A stretch of 41,160 nucleotides of DNA, from assembly GCA_949285835.1 (NCBI GenBank), contig CASEAR010000126.1:1-41160 (forward strand), written 5' to 3'. This DNA comes from an uncultured Verrucomicrobiota bacterium (GTDB lineage: Bacteria; Verrucomicrobiota; Kiritimatiellia; RFP12; UBA3636). Both the position numbers and the translations under genes were made by a program. How positions within the stretch are numbered: the first letter of the stretch is position 1; every line of letters starts with the position of its first letter. This document shows positions 1 through 8,025 of this stretch, in pieces. The notes under the pieces are model-generated. The model ran no database searches and was not told where the DNA came from. It saw only the letters and a program-made list of their open reading frames with translations.

Positions 1-576
1 GGAACTACATACCCCGATGTTATAGAAAGCGTGTCAATTAACGGCAATCCGTCGCAGGTGATAAAGAGTCATCACAATGTCGGCGGACTTCCTCCCGATC
101 TGAAATTTAAGCTGTTGGAACCTCTATCAAGACTTTTCAAAGATGAGGTTCGGGAAGTCGGACGCCGTCTTGGACTGCCGGAATCTGTGGTCATGCGCCA
201 GCCGTTCCCTGGGCCGGGATTGGGAGTCAGGCATATAGGCGCAGTTTCCCGCAAAACGCTCGATATTTTGAGAGATGCCGACGAAATATTTGTAGACGAG
301 ATAAAGAAGGCGAGACTTTATTACAAGATCTGGCAGGCATTTGCCGTCTTTCTGCCGGTACGGACAGTTGGTGTTATGGGAGACTGCCGGACATATGACT
401 ACGTGATTACATTGCGAGCCGTTGAAAGCGTTGATGGAATGACTGCAGATTGGGCGAATCTCCCCGCTGACCTTCTGAGGAAGGTCTCCTCTCGCATAAT
501 AAACGAAGTCGACGGCGTAAATCGCGTCGTCTACGACATCACAAGTAAACCGCCCGGGACAATTGAGTGGGAGTAA
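1..576 (+). CDS. guaA: GMP synthase (glutamine-hydrolysing), C-terminal part, cut by window start
   Basis: This is the C-terminal part of GMP synthase, which converts XMP, ATP and glutamine to GMP in cytoplasmic purine synthesis. The reading frame is open from base 1, so the glutaminase domain and most of the ATP pyrophosphatase domain lie outside the window. What remains is the end of the synthetase domain ([11 protein letters not shown] and the FPGPGLGVR motif) and the whole GuaA dimerisation domain, with [22 protein letters not shown] and the family's invariant end KPPGTIEWE. These are textbook GuaA motifs, so the identity is almost certain. The gene ends in TAA and is followed about 100 bases later by a strong intrinsic terminator, so it is probably the last gene of its transcript. 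Confidence 0.97.
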   Translation, partial: GTTYPDVIESVSINGNPSQVIKSHHNVGGLPPDLKFKLLEPLSRLFKDEVREVGRRLGLPESVVMRQPFPGPGLGVRHIGAVSRKTLDILRDADEIFVDEIKKARLYYKIWQAFAVFLPVRTVGVMGDCRTYDYVITLRAVESVDGMTADWANLPADLLRKVSSRIINEVDGVNRVVYDITSKPPGTIEWE

Positions 577-676
577 TTTCGGGGATTTGAAAAAGCCTGA
601 TTTTACTGTTTTTTGAAGGGTTATCCCCCCTTTGTGGCAGCAAGTTGCCAACAGTTTTCATTATTCATAGAAGAAA

Positions 677-716
677 AGCTAACTGATTTTGATTAGTCAG
701 TTAGCTATATTTTTGT
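677..716 (+). terminator. Intrinsic terminator after guaA
   Basis: A perfect 10-bp inverted repeat (AGCTAACTGA at 677-686, TCAGTTAGCT at 697-706) with a 10-base loop is followed by a T-rich tract (atatttttgt). This is a typical rho-independent terminator on the plus strand and would end the guaA transcript. Confidence 0.85.
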
Positions 717-745
717 CTATCATAGGCCTGCTGAACCGGAAAGAC

Positions 746-1129
746 TCATGCTGTATTTTGCCAAAACGGCATAATTTCTCTGGGCAGACGTTTGCGAAAA
801 TGCGTCAGCAGCGAGGCGCTGAACGGGGTCTTCGTCTGGAAGCTCTTGAAGCCGAGAAAATATTGAAGATACGGATTTTCAATCACGCTTTCCACTGCTT
901 CACGATCGCTCAGACCAAGTATTTCCTTGATCAGCAAGACGCCAAGTGCAATACGCACATTCAAAGCAACATCGCCTCGTCCATGGCTTTTGAAGTGTCT
1001 GGCATACCCAAATTCCACCTCTTCTCAGGGAACAAGATCGGCCATTTTTACCCAACAGCGGTTTTATGGATTCAGACGACCTGAAAAACACAGACCAATC
1101 TCCAGCAATTCCTGGTTCTGACACGTTTT
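746..1129 (-). pseudogene. Remnant of an IS5/IS1182-type transposase (N-terminal DUF772 region), with stops and no catalytic part
   Basis: On the minus strand one frame reads like the N-terminus of an IS1182/IS5-group transposase: GRLNP-NRCWVKMADLVP-EEVEFGYARHF, then RIALGVLLIKEILGLSD, ENPYLQYFLGF and HFRKRLP. This corresponds to the DUF772 dimerisation domain. Two in-frame stops break it: TAA at 1064-1066, where the family usually has Glu, and TGA at 1025-1027, where it usually has Trp. The frame ends soon after HFRKRLPREIM, so the whole DDE catalytic domain is missing. It is therefore a dead fragment. No terminal inverted repeats or target duplication could be recognised. The family call is fairly sure; the exact IS name is not. 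Confidence 0.8.
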
Positions 1130-1695
1130 CTATACATCTTTCCTTCCTTACTGCACGATTTTCTCCGTTTTTCAGGAATATGATATTACATAATCAGATT
1201 TTTCTGATGCAATTTATTCAAGATTCCATCGCATTCAGCAGGCCTTACCATAAAGTGTTTTTGAATGCGAGTAAAAAGTTTGAATTAACTAAAGCTGCTA
1301 AGAATTTGTAAAAAAAAACCGACCGAAATCACATGCCTGACGGCGCGTTCACGCCGCCAGGCGTGTACGTTGGTGTGTTTGCGTACGTGACTGACAGAGA
1401 CGGCACGGATTGTGGCGGAGCTAAAAGATGCCGAGATGACTGCCAGAAGAAAGCGCAGCATAAAAGACTTATGAGCAAAGAAGGAGAAATACGGTGACCG
1501 TGGGTGAGCGAAAGGTGCAACTATGCCCGTACGGGGAGCGGATGCCATGGGGAAATGACTGATTCCCAACTATGTTTTAAATTAAGAAAACATATCTCAT
1601 ACAGCAAATTTAAATAAGCGCAAAACTCATATGCACGACGGGACACCGCCTTTCAGATTTTTTTTTGCAGACACGCACACTGCATAACAGGAAAC
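1130..1695. other. Gene-free stretch with a GC-rich structured core
   Basis: No convincing gene is seen. The flanks (about 1130-1310 and 1570-1690) are AT-rich, while 1330-1560 is more GC-rich and carries dyads. The strongest is GCCTGACGGCG/CGCCGCCAGGC at 1335-1362, with one A-C mismatch. Read on the minus strand, this hairpin is followed 17 bases later by a run of nine T (1310-1318), so the stretch could be the 3' end of a minus-strand transcript or small RNA. Minus-strand open frames of 63-94 codons here have no family resemblance and no good ribosome site. A small RNA or small hypothetical gene cannot be excluded. Confidence 0.35.
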
Positions 1696-2181
1696 TTAAT
1701 ACCCCAATTCCCAAGCTTCAGAATCAGGAGAATTTTCAAGTTCAGGAGGATTCCCTTCCTCTGCATCAGGCACTGATATCTCCACGGGCGCAAGCGCGGA
1801 GTCCGGCCGCACGTAGTACTTCATAAAAAAGAGCGCCGTCACGATGAGCGCCGTGAGAATTATAGAAACAACAAACGAAACCAATTTATGATGAACCGCA
1901 CAAAAGGCCAAAAACGGATGCCCCATTATCCAGATAACACGCTTTCGCCTCTTTTCGGACAACCCAGACGCGGCGTCTCCAGCGGGATCGTGATTCTTGA
2001 GAAACCGCATTGCATTCGAAATCCGGGCAAGATCTTCGCGGCAGCTGCTGCACTCTGCCACATGACGTTCCACCAGCAGCCTGTCATTTTGCGACAAGTC
2101 GCCGAGGACATATCCCGGTAAAAGTTTCTTGCTTTTTTCACATCCCGATCCGCCGGGACCTTTCGCCGTATCTTCAGACAT
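1696..2181 (-). CDS. Zinc-finger anti-sigma factor, membrane anchored
   Basis: This is a likely anti-sigma factor for the ECF sigma factor encoded just upstream. About 161 residues from the preferred ATG at 2181. The N-terminal part has H-x3-C-x2-C (RHVAECSSCRED), the zinc-binding signature of ZAS anti-sigma domains, in a short helical region. A basic stretch (EKRRKR) and a hydrophobic segment (about LVSFVVSIILTALIVTALFF) predict one membrane pass, leaving a short acidic C-terminal tail outside the cytoplasm. The ATG at 2181 overlaps the sigma stop codon by 8 bases and has a G-rich site (ggggtgg) upstream. A longer reading from 2214 would overlap the sigma gene more and is less likely. The pair probably acts as a membrane-sensed switch; the signal is unknown. 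Confidence 0.85.
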   Translation of the reverse strand: MSEDTAKGPGGSGCEKSKKLLPGYVLGDLSQNDRLLVERHVAECSSCREDLARISNAMRFLKNHDPAGDAASGLSEKRRKRVIWIMGHPFLAFCAVHHKLVSFVVSIILTALIVTALFFMKYYVRPDSALAPVEISVPDAEEGNPPELENSPDSEAWELGY

Positions 2182-2704
2182 CGGCCACCCCATTGCTTGA
2201 AAGATTCTCCGCAATTTTCTTCATAGCTCCGTGAAGGATAAAGCCCACATTCCCCACGGATAGACCCGTTATCTCGGCAATTTCCTTGTAGCTCTTCTCC
2301 TCGTATACCCTGAGGATCACAATATTGCGTTCCCGTTCCGAAAGCGACATCAAAGCGGATTCCGCAAGATAGGCCGCGTCTGTGTATTCATGCCCTCTGC
2401 CCGCATTTTCCATTCTTTCGTTTTCGTGTTTTTCATGGACTTCGATGCGTCTTGATTCCCGGCGAACCCAATCCACAGCTTCATTATGCGCCACCCTGTA
2501 CAACCAGGAGGAAAGAACAGGTCCGTCCGAAATTTCACCGCGCCACGATGCGGCAAATTTGAAAAAGACATTCTGCACAATGTCTTCCGAAACAGACGGG
2601 TTTCCGGTAAGGCGGGTCACATACGCCAGCAGCCGGCGCTCATAAGCCGCAACGATACATTCAAAACAATCGCCCGTTCTTATCCTGTGACGACGCGCTG
2701 GCAT
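2174..2704 (-). CDS. RNA polymerase ECF-type sigma factor
   Basis: About 176 residues from the ATG at 2704, chosen because the longer start at 2779 would run 71 bases into the preceding gene, whereas 2704 lies four bases after that gene's stop. Region sigma-2 is seen as AYVTRLTGNPSVSEDIVQNVFFKF followed by SWLYRVAHNEAVDWVRR. Region sigma-4 is SLSERERNIVILRVYEEKSY with the helix-turn-helix YKEIAEITGLSVGNVGFIL. No other domain is present, as expected for ECF (group 4) sigma factors. It directs RNA polymerase to a specific set of promoters. It is the second-last gene of the large minus-strand block and overlaps its anti-sigma partner by 8 bases. The regulon is unknown; the genes just upstream in the same block are natural candidates. 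Confidence 0.9.
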   Translation of the reverse strand: MPARRHRIRTGDCFECIVAAYERRLLAYVTRLTGNPSVSEDIVQNVFFKFAASWRGEISDGPVLSSWLYRVAHNEAVDWVRRESRRIEVHEKHENERMENAGRGHEYTDAAYLAESALMSLSERERNIVILRVYEEKSYKEIAEITGLSVGNVGFILHGAMKKIAENLSSNGVADV

Positions 2705-2708
2705 ACGA

Positions 2709-4334
2709 TCAATTGCCGAACGGCTCAGATATTGCGTCGCGGCGTGATTTGGAAGAAAGCCAAAAATTACGAAAATCACGCGTAAGACGTTTCATATCTA
2801 TTTTCGAAAATGCAGCTTCTGTTGCGTGGTTCGGACTGCCTGTCTGCTGCAGGGCGGACAAATATCCGGGAATAATACCGGCATAGGGACTGCCGCGTTC
2901 AAGCGGCGCGCCCCGCAGCAGGTAATACATAAAAGAGTATGCAAGCGGGTATGAAGAAGCAGGTGCGGAATAAAAAGCGGGATAATCTGCATAAAGCAGC
3001 GCTTGGAGGCGCTCTTCCCAGTTCACATCGCGACGCCTTAGCTCTTTCTGTATCCATTCCGAGTAGGCCCGCACCTCGCGGATATCGCATTTACCCCTTG
3101 AATCTGTCCGCATACCTTCAAAGAAAATCGCCAAACCTTCATTGAACCACGGTGACGTTTCTTCTCCCCCGAGCGCATTGAACAAATACTGGTGAAACGC
3201 TTCATGCCGTATAACCTGATCGACCGAAGTTCCTTTTGCCTTAATCGGACGGATTACAAGTTCGCGCCTCCGCCCTGAAAAGACCCCGGCCGACCATTCT
3301 GCCACCGAAGCATCCGCGCCGTCCTCAAGTATGTACCTCTCGTATTCCTCGTCACTGGCAAAAAGCCTTACGACCCCTGGGCCCGATGTCGCATTTTGAG
3401 GAAATGCAACAACTGCAGAAAAGTTTTTTCGTGATGACTCAAGCATTTCCAATACATCGGCCGCTTTTGTTTCAGCCCCCCCGTCATTGGAAAGCATCAC
3501 GTAATTTTCGGAATCCATGTACCACCAATCGTCCAGATAAGCCACGCTCTCATGTATGGAATCCCTGACAGGATCTGACCACTTTCCGGCGTTTTCCCCG
3601 CTCCGGTTCTTTGTTGACTTAAACGCAGCGGGAACCGTCCTACCGCCAAAACCAGACAATTTAGAAAGCAGACCGCTTCTTATGCTCCTGTCAAAACCCG
3701 GTCCAGGGGTTTCCGATACCGAAATATAGATGCAAAACCAGCATTCAGGAGCGTTCGCCTGCCCTGGGAAACGCTTGTTGAAACGAAAAGCGTAAACGCG
3801 TAGCCCGCTGTTTCCGGTAGGAAATTCGAACAGATCAGCCAGGCGCGATCTGTTAATCTGCAGCGACATCGGTTCGCCAACAAAAGAAAGCCCTGTGTAG
3901 TTCTTTATCCACACAGTTAAATCTTCCTTCAAATTGACAGCGCCTGGAACGTAACCATATTCCTCGGAAAGCGCCGGATAGTTCTCTCGCGACACATCCT
4001 GCTCAATAAGATCGTTCGGGAGTATCGTTGTCATACGGGCAAGAGTTACAATTCCACCGCGGTCATCCTGCCAGCCGGCAATATGCTGCGATGCGATCCA
4101 CATGTCAATTACATGAAGCCGCTCTTCCGTCCAGGATTCCTCGCCGCGTGTGAACTGATACACAAGAACTTCCGGACTTTTCAGCGGCGCCTGTTCAAAA
4201 CCCATCGGTGACGGCATTACGACACCGGCATTTTCTATACGCTCCGGATTCGAAAAAGCAAGCTGTGCCCCAAGCAGCGGACAAACAGCGCAAAGGAAAA
4301 GAAATGACAGTAAAATAGACCTCTTCGCAAGCAT
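2709..4334 (-). CDS. Exported HEXXH metallopeptidase-like protein (DUF1570-like)
   Basis: A 541-residue protein with an N-terminal signal peptide (AKRSILLSFLFLCAVCPLLGA). Most of the first 350 residues match no family I know. The C-terminal part carries HEAFH at 377-381, a full HEXXH zinc site, with the downstream glutamate in WFNEGLA (E399), the arrangement of gluzincin peptidases. The sequence around it (RHEAFHQYLF...PWFNEGLAIFFEG) resembles DUF1570-type proteins common in Planctomycetes and relatives. So it is probably an active periplasmic or outer-membrane-facing zinc peptidase; its substrate is unknown. Its ATG directly follows the stop codon of the GT2 gene, so the two are co-translated. 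The sigma gene begins just after it. Confidence 0.8.
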   Translation of the reverse strand: MLAKRSILLSFLFLCAVCPLLGAQLAFSNPERIENAGVVMPSPMGFEQAPLKSPEVLVYQFTRGEESWTEERLHVIDMWIASQHIAGWQDDRGGIVTLARMTTILPNDLIEQDVSRENYPALSEEYGYVPGAVNLKEDLTVWIKNYTGLSFVGEPMSLQINRSRLADLFEFPTGNSGLRVYAFRFNKRFPGQANAPECWFCIYISVSETPGPGFDRSIRSGLLSKLSGFGGRTVPAAFKSTKNRSGENAGKWSDPVRDSIHESVAYLDDWWYMDSENYVMLSNDGGAETKAADVLEMLESSRKNFSAVVAFPQNATSGPGVVRLFASDEEYERYILEDGADASVAEWSAGVFSGRRRELVIRPIKAKGTSVDQVIRHEAFHQYLFNALGGEETSPWFNEGLAIFFEGMRTDSRGKCDIREVRAYSEWIQKELRRRDVNWEERLQALLYADYPAFYSAPASSYPLAYSFMYYLLRGAPLERGSPYAGIIPGYLSALQQTGSPNHATEAAFSKIDMKRLTRDFRNFWLSSKSRRDAISEPFGN

Positions 4335-5123
4335 TTACTTCGACTCCTGTTTGTCCGGTCTATTTTCGTTGAGGTACTTCTCCCAGAACTTCGAATACTT
4401 GACAAAGGTACCAAACGAAGATATTACGGCTATAACAACGCCTGCAATACCGTCCAAAAAACCGAGTTTTATCACATAACACCGGAAAAATCTGAAAGGC
4501 GCGTGAAAGAGCATCCCAAACAGAATTTCACGCATATTCAGTTCTTTCCCGCCGACACTTATGGAAGAAAACCGATTGAGCGTATTCAGCTGATCGCTTA
4601 TGTTGTCGTATGTGTAATGATAGAGCGGACTCTTCAAATGCCGCACAACGCCTGTAACGTCAATGCGCTCATGCGGCTCAGAACCGCAGCACCTGCCGCG
4701 GCTTTTTCTGAAAAGTCTCAGCTTTGTATCAGGGTACCAGTCGCCATGTCTTATCCAACGGTTAAGGAACCAGACCTGGCGCGGAAAATCAAAACCGGAC
4801 ACAGAGTCGTCGAGCCCGGACGAAAATACATCTGAAATCTCGTTGTAAAGCGCGCTCGATACCGCTTCGTCAGCATCGACAAAAAGTATCCATTCATTAC
4901 TTGCGAGATTGCGTGCGATTGCCTTCTGGCCAATATAACCAAGCCACCTGTGCTGAAAAAACCTGTCCGTATAGGTTCTGCAGATCTCTGCAGTGCGGTC
5001 CTTACTGAAACTGTCCACCACGACAATCTCATCCGCCCAAGTGACGCTTTCAAGACAGCGTCCTATGTTGCGTTCCTCATTGCCGGTAATAATGCAGACG
5101 CTTATCTTTACTCCGCCGATCAT
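4335..5123 (-). CDS. Family 2 glycosyltransferase, WaaE/KdtX-like
   Basis: About 262 residues. The N-terminus KISVCIITGNEERNIGRCLES is the nucleotide-sugar binding start of GT-A family 2 enzymes, followed by ADEIVVVDSFSKDRT and the metal-binding DAD (FVDADEA, residues 83-85). The C-terminal part, with FRFFRCYVIKLGFLDG and a hydrophobic stretch before SKFWEKYL, matches the WaaE/KdtX-like branch that adds sugars to lipopolysaccharide core or other lipid-linked glycans. It would work on the inner face of the cytoplasmic membrane. The ATG at 5123 overlaps the stop of the preceding gene (ATGA) and has GGAG six bases upstream; a TTG twelve bases earlier is less likely. The acceptor is unknown, but the context suggests a cell-surface product linked to the envelope complex. 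Confidence 0.88.
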   Translation of the reverse strand: MIGGVKISVCIITGNEERNIGRCLESVTWADEIVVVDSFSKDRTAEICRTYTDRFFQHRWLGYIGQKAIARNLASNEWILFVDADEAVSSALYNEISDVFSSGLDDSVSGFDFPRQVWFLNRWIRHGDWYPDTKLRLFRKSRGRCCGSEPHERIDVTGVVRHLKSPLYHYTYDNISDQLNTLNRFSSISVGGKELNMREILFGMLFHAPFRFFRCYVIKLGFLDGIAGVVIAVISSFGTFVKYSKFWEKYLNENRPDKQESK

Positions 5124-7240
5124 TGCGCACTCCAATCTCCGAAAGCCCCATCTGAGACGGAAAAGGAATGAATTCTATCACCAAGCGAAGACACATCAGA
5201 AGAAAAACGCGACGAAAGAGACTTGACCGCGCCGTAATAAATCATTCCGTCATGCACCTCCACATTTAAAGTCACAGAAACAGCGGCATTACCGGCAAGC
5301 GTACGCAGCCGGTCTACAAAAGCGGACGATATGCCGGAAACAACAGACGAAATTGAAGTCCTGTATCCGGCGGCATCAAACGGACAAGAGTATTCCCCGA
5401 CTTTATCTCCGGAAACGACCAATTCAAACACGATATTTGCCCCGGAAAGACGTATGCGGACTGACGCATCAATTTCCTCAATTTGTTCCTCCGGGCTTGT
5501 TGTGGAATCTTCCACAGTCGGATCCGGCTCGGGTTCCTTTACATTCTCTCTCTCTTTCTCGAGCGATTCCATCAGCGCACGCGCAAGCATTTCCAGTTTC
5601 TCGACAGTGCTCGGGAAAAGTTCCTTATAACGCCCATCATCCTTTTGCCCGTCAGCGATTTTCAGGAGGATTTTCCTGTCATTTTCCCACCTGATGCTCA
5701 CCTCTTCGCGAAATGCTGCAATTATTTCCGGAAGCTTCACCGTGCGTCCTGAATTGACGAATTTTGACTTCATAACGCCGTACACATCGTCGACGATACC
5801 ATGCTGGCCGGATCGTGCGGACGCGCCTTCTTTCAATGAGGAAACGACGGCGGCGTCAAGCATAACGGAAGTCTCCTCCATTATTTTCGCAGCGTCTGCG
5901 GTAGAAACGAAAGTTTCAAGACCTGCGATTTCTCTCCAGCGGCTGAGCCGTTCCTCCAAATTTCCGCCATCGCAGACAGTGTCCACAAGAGACGCGGAAG
6001 GCACCCACGTCCTCCCGTATAAACTCGGGAAAATCTTTTCAAACTGTTTTTCGGCGCATTCCTTCCTTTTTGCTTTGATTACTGTAATAAACTTTAAATC
6101 AACAACGGAATTGACGGTCTGAGTCACCTGCTGCTCATTTTTTACGGTCTCCATCACCGTCCGGAACTCTCCGCGCTGCTCCGGTGGCGCGGCGCTTGCA
6201 CACTTCTCCATGGCCTTGCTTCGCAATTCTTCTGTCAGAGAAGGAAGGAAGGCATTAAGAGAATCATTCAATGTAATGTGTCTCGCAGGTTCTGTCTCAA
6301 TCCTTTTGAGAATGGAATCGGCGTCAAGGCTCACATTAACTGTTTTCACAGCGTCGCAATAAACCCTGACCACGCTCCCGGTAGCCTCATTGGCAATATC
6401 TCTCCCGGCAACTGAAGGAAAAACTCCGTAAATATGCTCGCCGGGTTTGGCTGCGGACCTCAACCTGTTCAAATAACTTTCAAGACGCGATTGCAACTCT
6501 CCCGCCAAAACAGATGGTGCATACCCTGATAAATTCGTACGTTCAACGAATTCGCGCTGCTCGGTGCGCTGTCTGTAAGCATCATCGACGGTTGGAGCGG
6601 CCATATCCGACGTAATACGCGGAATATTTTCGCTGAATATCGGAAAACTTTGTGCCGAGGCGATCCGTTCCGAAACCACTTTGACAAGCGAATCCCTGTC
6701 TGACGAATCGACCTCTTCCACCGCGGGAATAATTTTCGCAGACACTTGAGAGAACTGTTTGTCGCACGCTTCTTTTCTGGCATCCGAAAAAACTTTCGCA
6801 TAATTCTTCCGTAAGCTTTTTTCGGCAACATCGTCCGGCAGTTTTTCCGCTTCCGAAAGGAATTCCGCGCCGAACATTGATTCCCGGCCTTTTCCCTCAG
6901 ACAACCGGTCCAGAATCGCCACAGCGTCTTCATGATACCGTTCTGAGATAAAATTCCGATAACTCTGCGCCATTTCTGTTTCGGCAGTCTTCGGGTCAAC
7001 ATATTTCCCGGGATTCGACAGCATTTCATCCCTGAGGACCCCGCGCAAACTTGATTGGATCACATCGGACTGATTTTCTGCATCTGAATAGAGTCTTTCC
7101 AAAACAAGACGAGCAGCAAGCGCCGCTGACGCGCGGTCCACGTTTTCAGAAGACGTAGACCTGCCGAACACTGCAGGCGCCGGGAATACCACCGTCAGCA
7201 GCAACAGACAAAAGAAACGACAGGATAATAAACGTCTCAT
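5120..7240 (-). CDS. Large exported protein of unknown function with repeating helical segments
   Basis: A 706-residue protein that I do not recognise. It begins with a clear signal peptide (RRLLSCRFFCLLLLTVVF, likely cleaved near APAVFG). Residues about 30-560 look mostly alpha-helical and seem to contain divergent repeats. ARKEACDKQF (154-163) recurs as KRKECAEKQF (391-400), and F-P-S follows a hydrophobic residue at 273-276, 403-406 and 541-544, spacings of 130 and 138 residues. A charged, proline-rich linker (about 565-590) leads to a C-terminal domain (591-706) that looks mixed alpha/beta. The gene overlaps both neighbours by ATGA, so it is translated with the MotA/TolQ-like membrane pair upstream and the GT2 downstream. 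It is most likely the periplasmic partner of that membrane complex (inference). Confidence 0.75.
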   Translation of the reverse strand: MRRLLSCRFFCLLLLTVVFPAPAVFGRSTSSENVDRASAALAARLVLERLYSDAENQSDVIQSSLRGVLRDEMLSNPGKYVDPKTAETEMAQSYRNFISERYHEDAVAILDRLSEGKGRESMFGAEFLSEAEKLPDDVAEKSLRKNYAKVFSDARKEACDKQFSQVSAKIIPAVEEVDSSDRDSLVKVVSERIASAQSFPIFSENIPRITSDMAAPTVDDAYRQRTEQREFVERTNLSGYAPSVLAGELQSRLESYLNRLRSAAKPGEHIYGVFPSVAGRDIANEATGSVVRVYCDAVKTVNVSLDADSILKRIETEPARHITLNDSLNAFLPSLTEELRSKAMEKCASAAPPEQRGEFRTVMETVKNEQQVTQTVNSVVDLKFITVIKAKRKECAEKQFEKIFPSLYGRTWVPSASLVDTVCDGGNLEERLSRWREIAGLETFVSTADAAKIMEETSVMLDAAVVSSLKEGASARSGQHGIVDDVYGVMKSKFVNSGRTVKLPEIIAAFREEVSIRWENDRKILLKIADGQKDDGRYKELFPSTVEKLEMLARALMESLEKERENVKEPEPDPTVEDSTTSPEEQIEEIDASVRIRLSGANIVFELVVSGDKVGEYSCPFDAAGYRTSISSVVSGISSAFVDRLRTLAGNAAVSVTLNVEVHDGMIYYGAVKSLSSRFSSDVSSLGDRIHSFSVSDGAFGDWSAQ

Positions 7241-8025
7241 GGCAGCATCTCCGCACCCGAAAGACGCGAAAGCTCCGAAAATCCGTACTTTCTGAGCGCC
7301 TGTGACAATTCTGTAACCAAAAGGAGCCTTCCCTCTTCGCTGGCGGCGTTGAACTTTTTCAACAACTCCGAGACCGCAGGGTCATTTATTGAGCCGGGAT
7401 TGGACGTCCAATACCTCTGCAGCGCCGCAACGCACCCATTCTGCACCGTACGCAAGTCCTCTTCGGCTCCGGCAATATCTGAATCAACCCGTCCGGAAAG
7501 CCAATCGGCATTGGAAGAAGCGAGACTTCCCTTTTCAACCCCAGCTTCCTCGATTACCATATCCGTCCACCGGCGTCTCAGCTCAAGCACATCGGAAAAA
7601 TCATCGGCTCCATTTTCCGCGCCATTTGAGAACGCACCGAGGATAAGAGGCACCTCCGTAAGTTTATTGCCGTCCATGACCAGTCCGGCATCAAACCCCC
7701 TCTCTCCGCCGCCGGGAGACGGCAGCAGTATGTTCAAGCCGTATCTTGCACGAAACATGTCCAGAACGGAATCTGCTGCGAGCACAAGTTTCTGCCGCTC
7801 TATCTCCAGAAGCTGCTCTTCCTTTTCCCTCTCGGATTCCGTTTTGAACATGAAGTATGCAATCATAAAAACCATCATTATGGCGAACGAAATCTGGAGC
7901 ATGAGGCCCTGAACCTCATCTACGCTCATTCGCCACTGGGCACGGTGGTCTTTTCCCAAAATAAGGCTTAATGACTCTCTTTCTGTACTGCGAGTGTCTT
8001 TTTTCACCGTATGATCAAACCTCAT
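7237..8025 (-). CDS. Single-pass membrane protein, possible MotB/ExbD/ZorB-position partner
   Basis: 262 residues with a short charged N-terminus inside the cell, one membrane segment at about 38-60 (LMLQISFAIMMVFMIAYFMF), then a highly charged helix and a C-terminal region probably outside the membrane. This topology and the position right after the MotA/TolQ-like gene match the stator partners MotB, TolR, ExbD or ZorB. Those proteins carry an essential Asp in the membrane helix. Here the only candidate is D36 (SVDEVQG), just at the start of the segment. No OmpA-type peptidoglycan-binding domain is seen. The start at 8025 overlaps the preceding gene by 11 bases. Its role as a channel partner is inferred from context; sequence alone would not give it. 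Confidence 0.6.
   Translation of the reverse strand: MRFDHTVKKDTRSTERESLSLILGKDHRAQWRMSVDEVQGLMLQISFAIMMVFMIAYFMFKTESEREKEEQLLEIERQKLVLAADSVLDMFRARYGLNILLPSPGGGERGFDAGLVMDGNKLTEVPLILGAFSNGAENGADDFSDVLELRRRWTDMVIEEAGVEKGSLASSNADWLSGRVDSDIAGAEEDLRTVQNGCVAALQRYWTSNPGSINDPAVSELLKKFNAASEEGRLLLVTELSQALRKYGFSELSRLSGAEMLP

Noticed and set aside
127..651. Minus-strand open frame opposite guaA
   Set aside because: Shadow of the guaA coding sequence; no family match.
1336..1362. 5S rRNA-like start (gcctggcggc) on the minus strand
   Set aside because: Only about ten bases match; the rest of the 5S sequence and its loops are absent.
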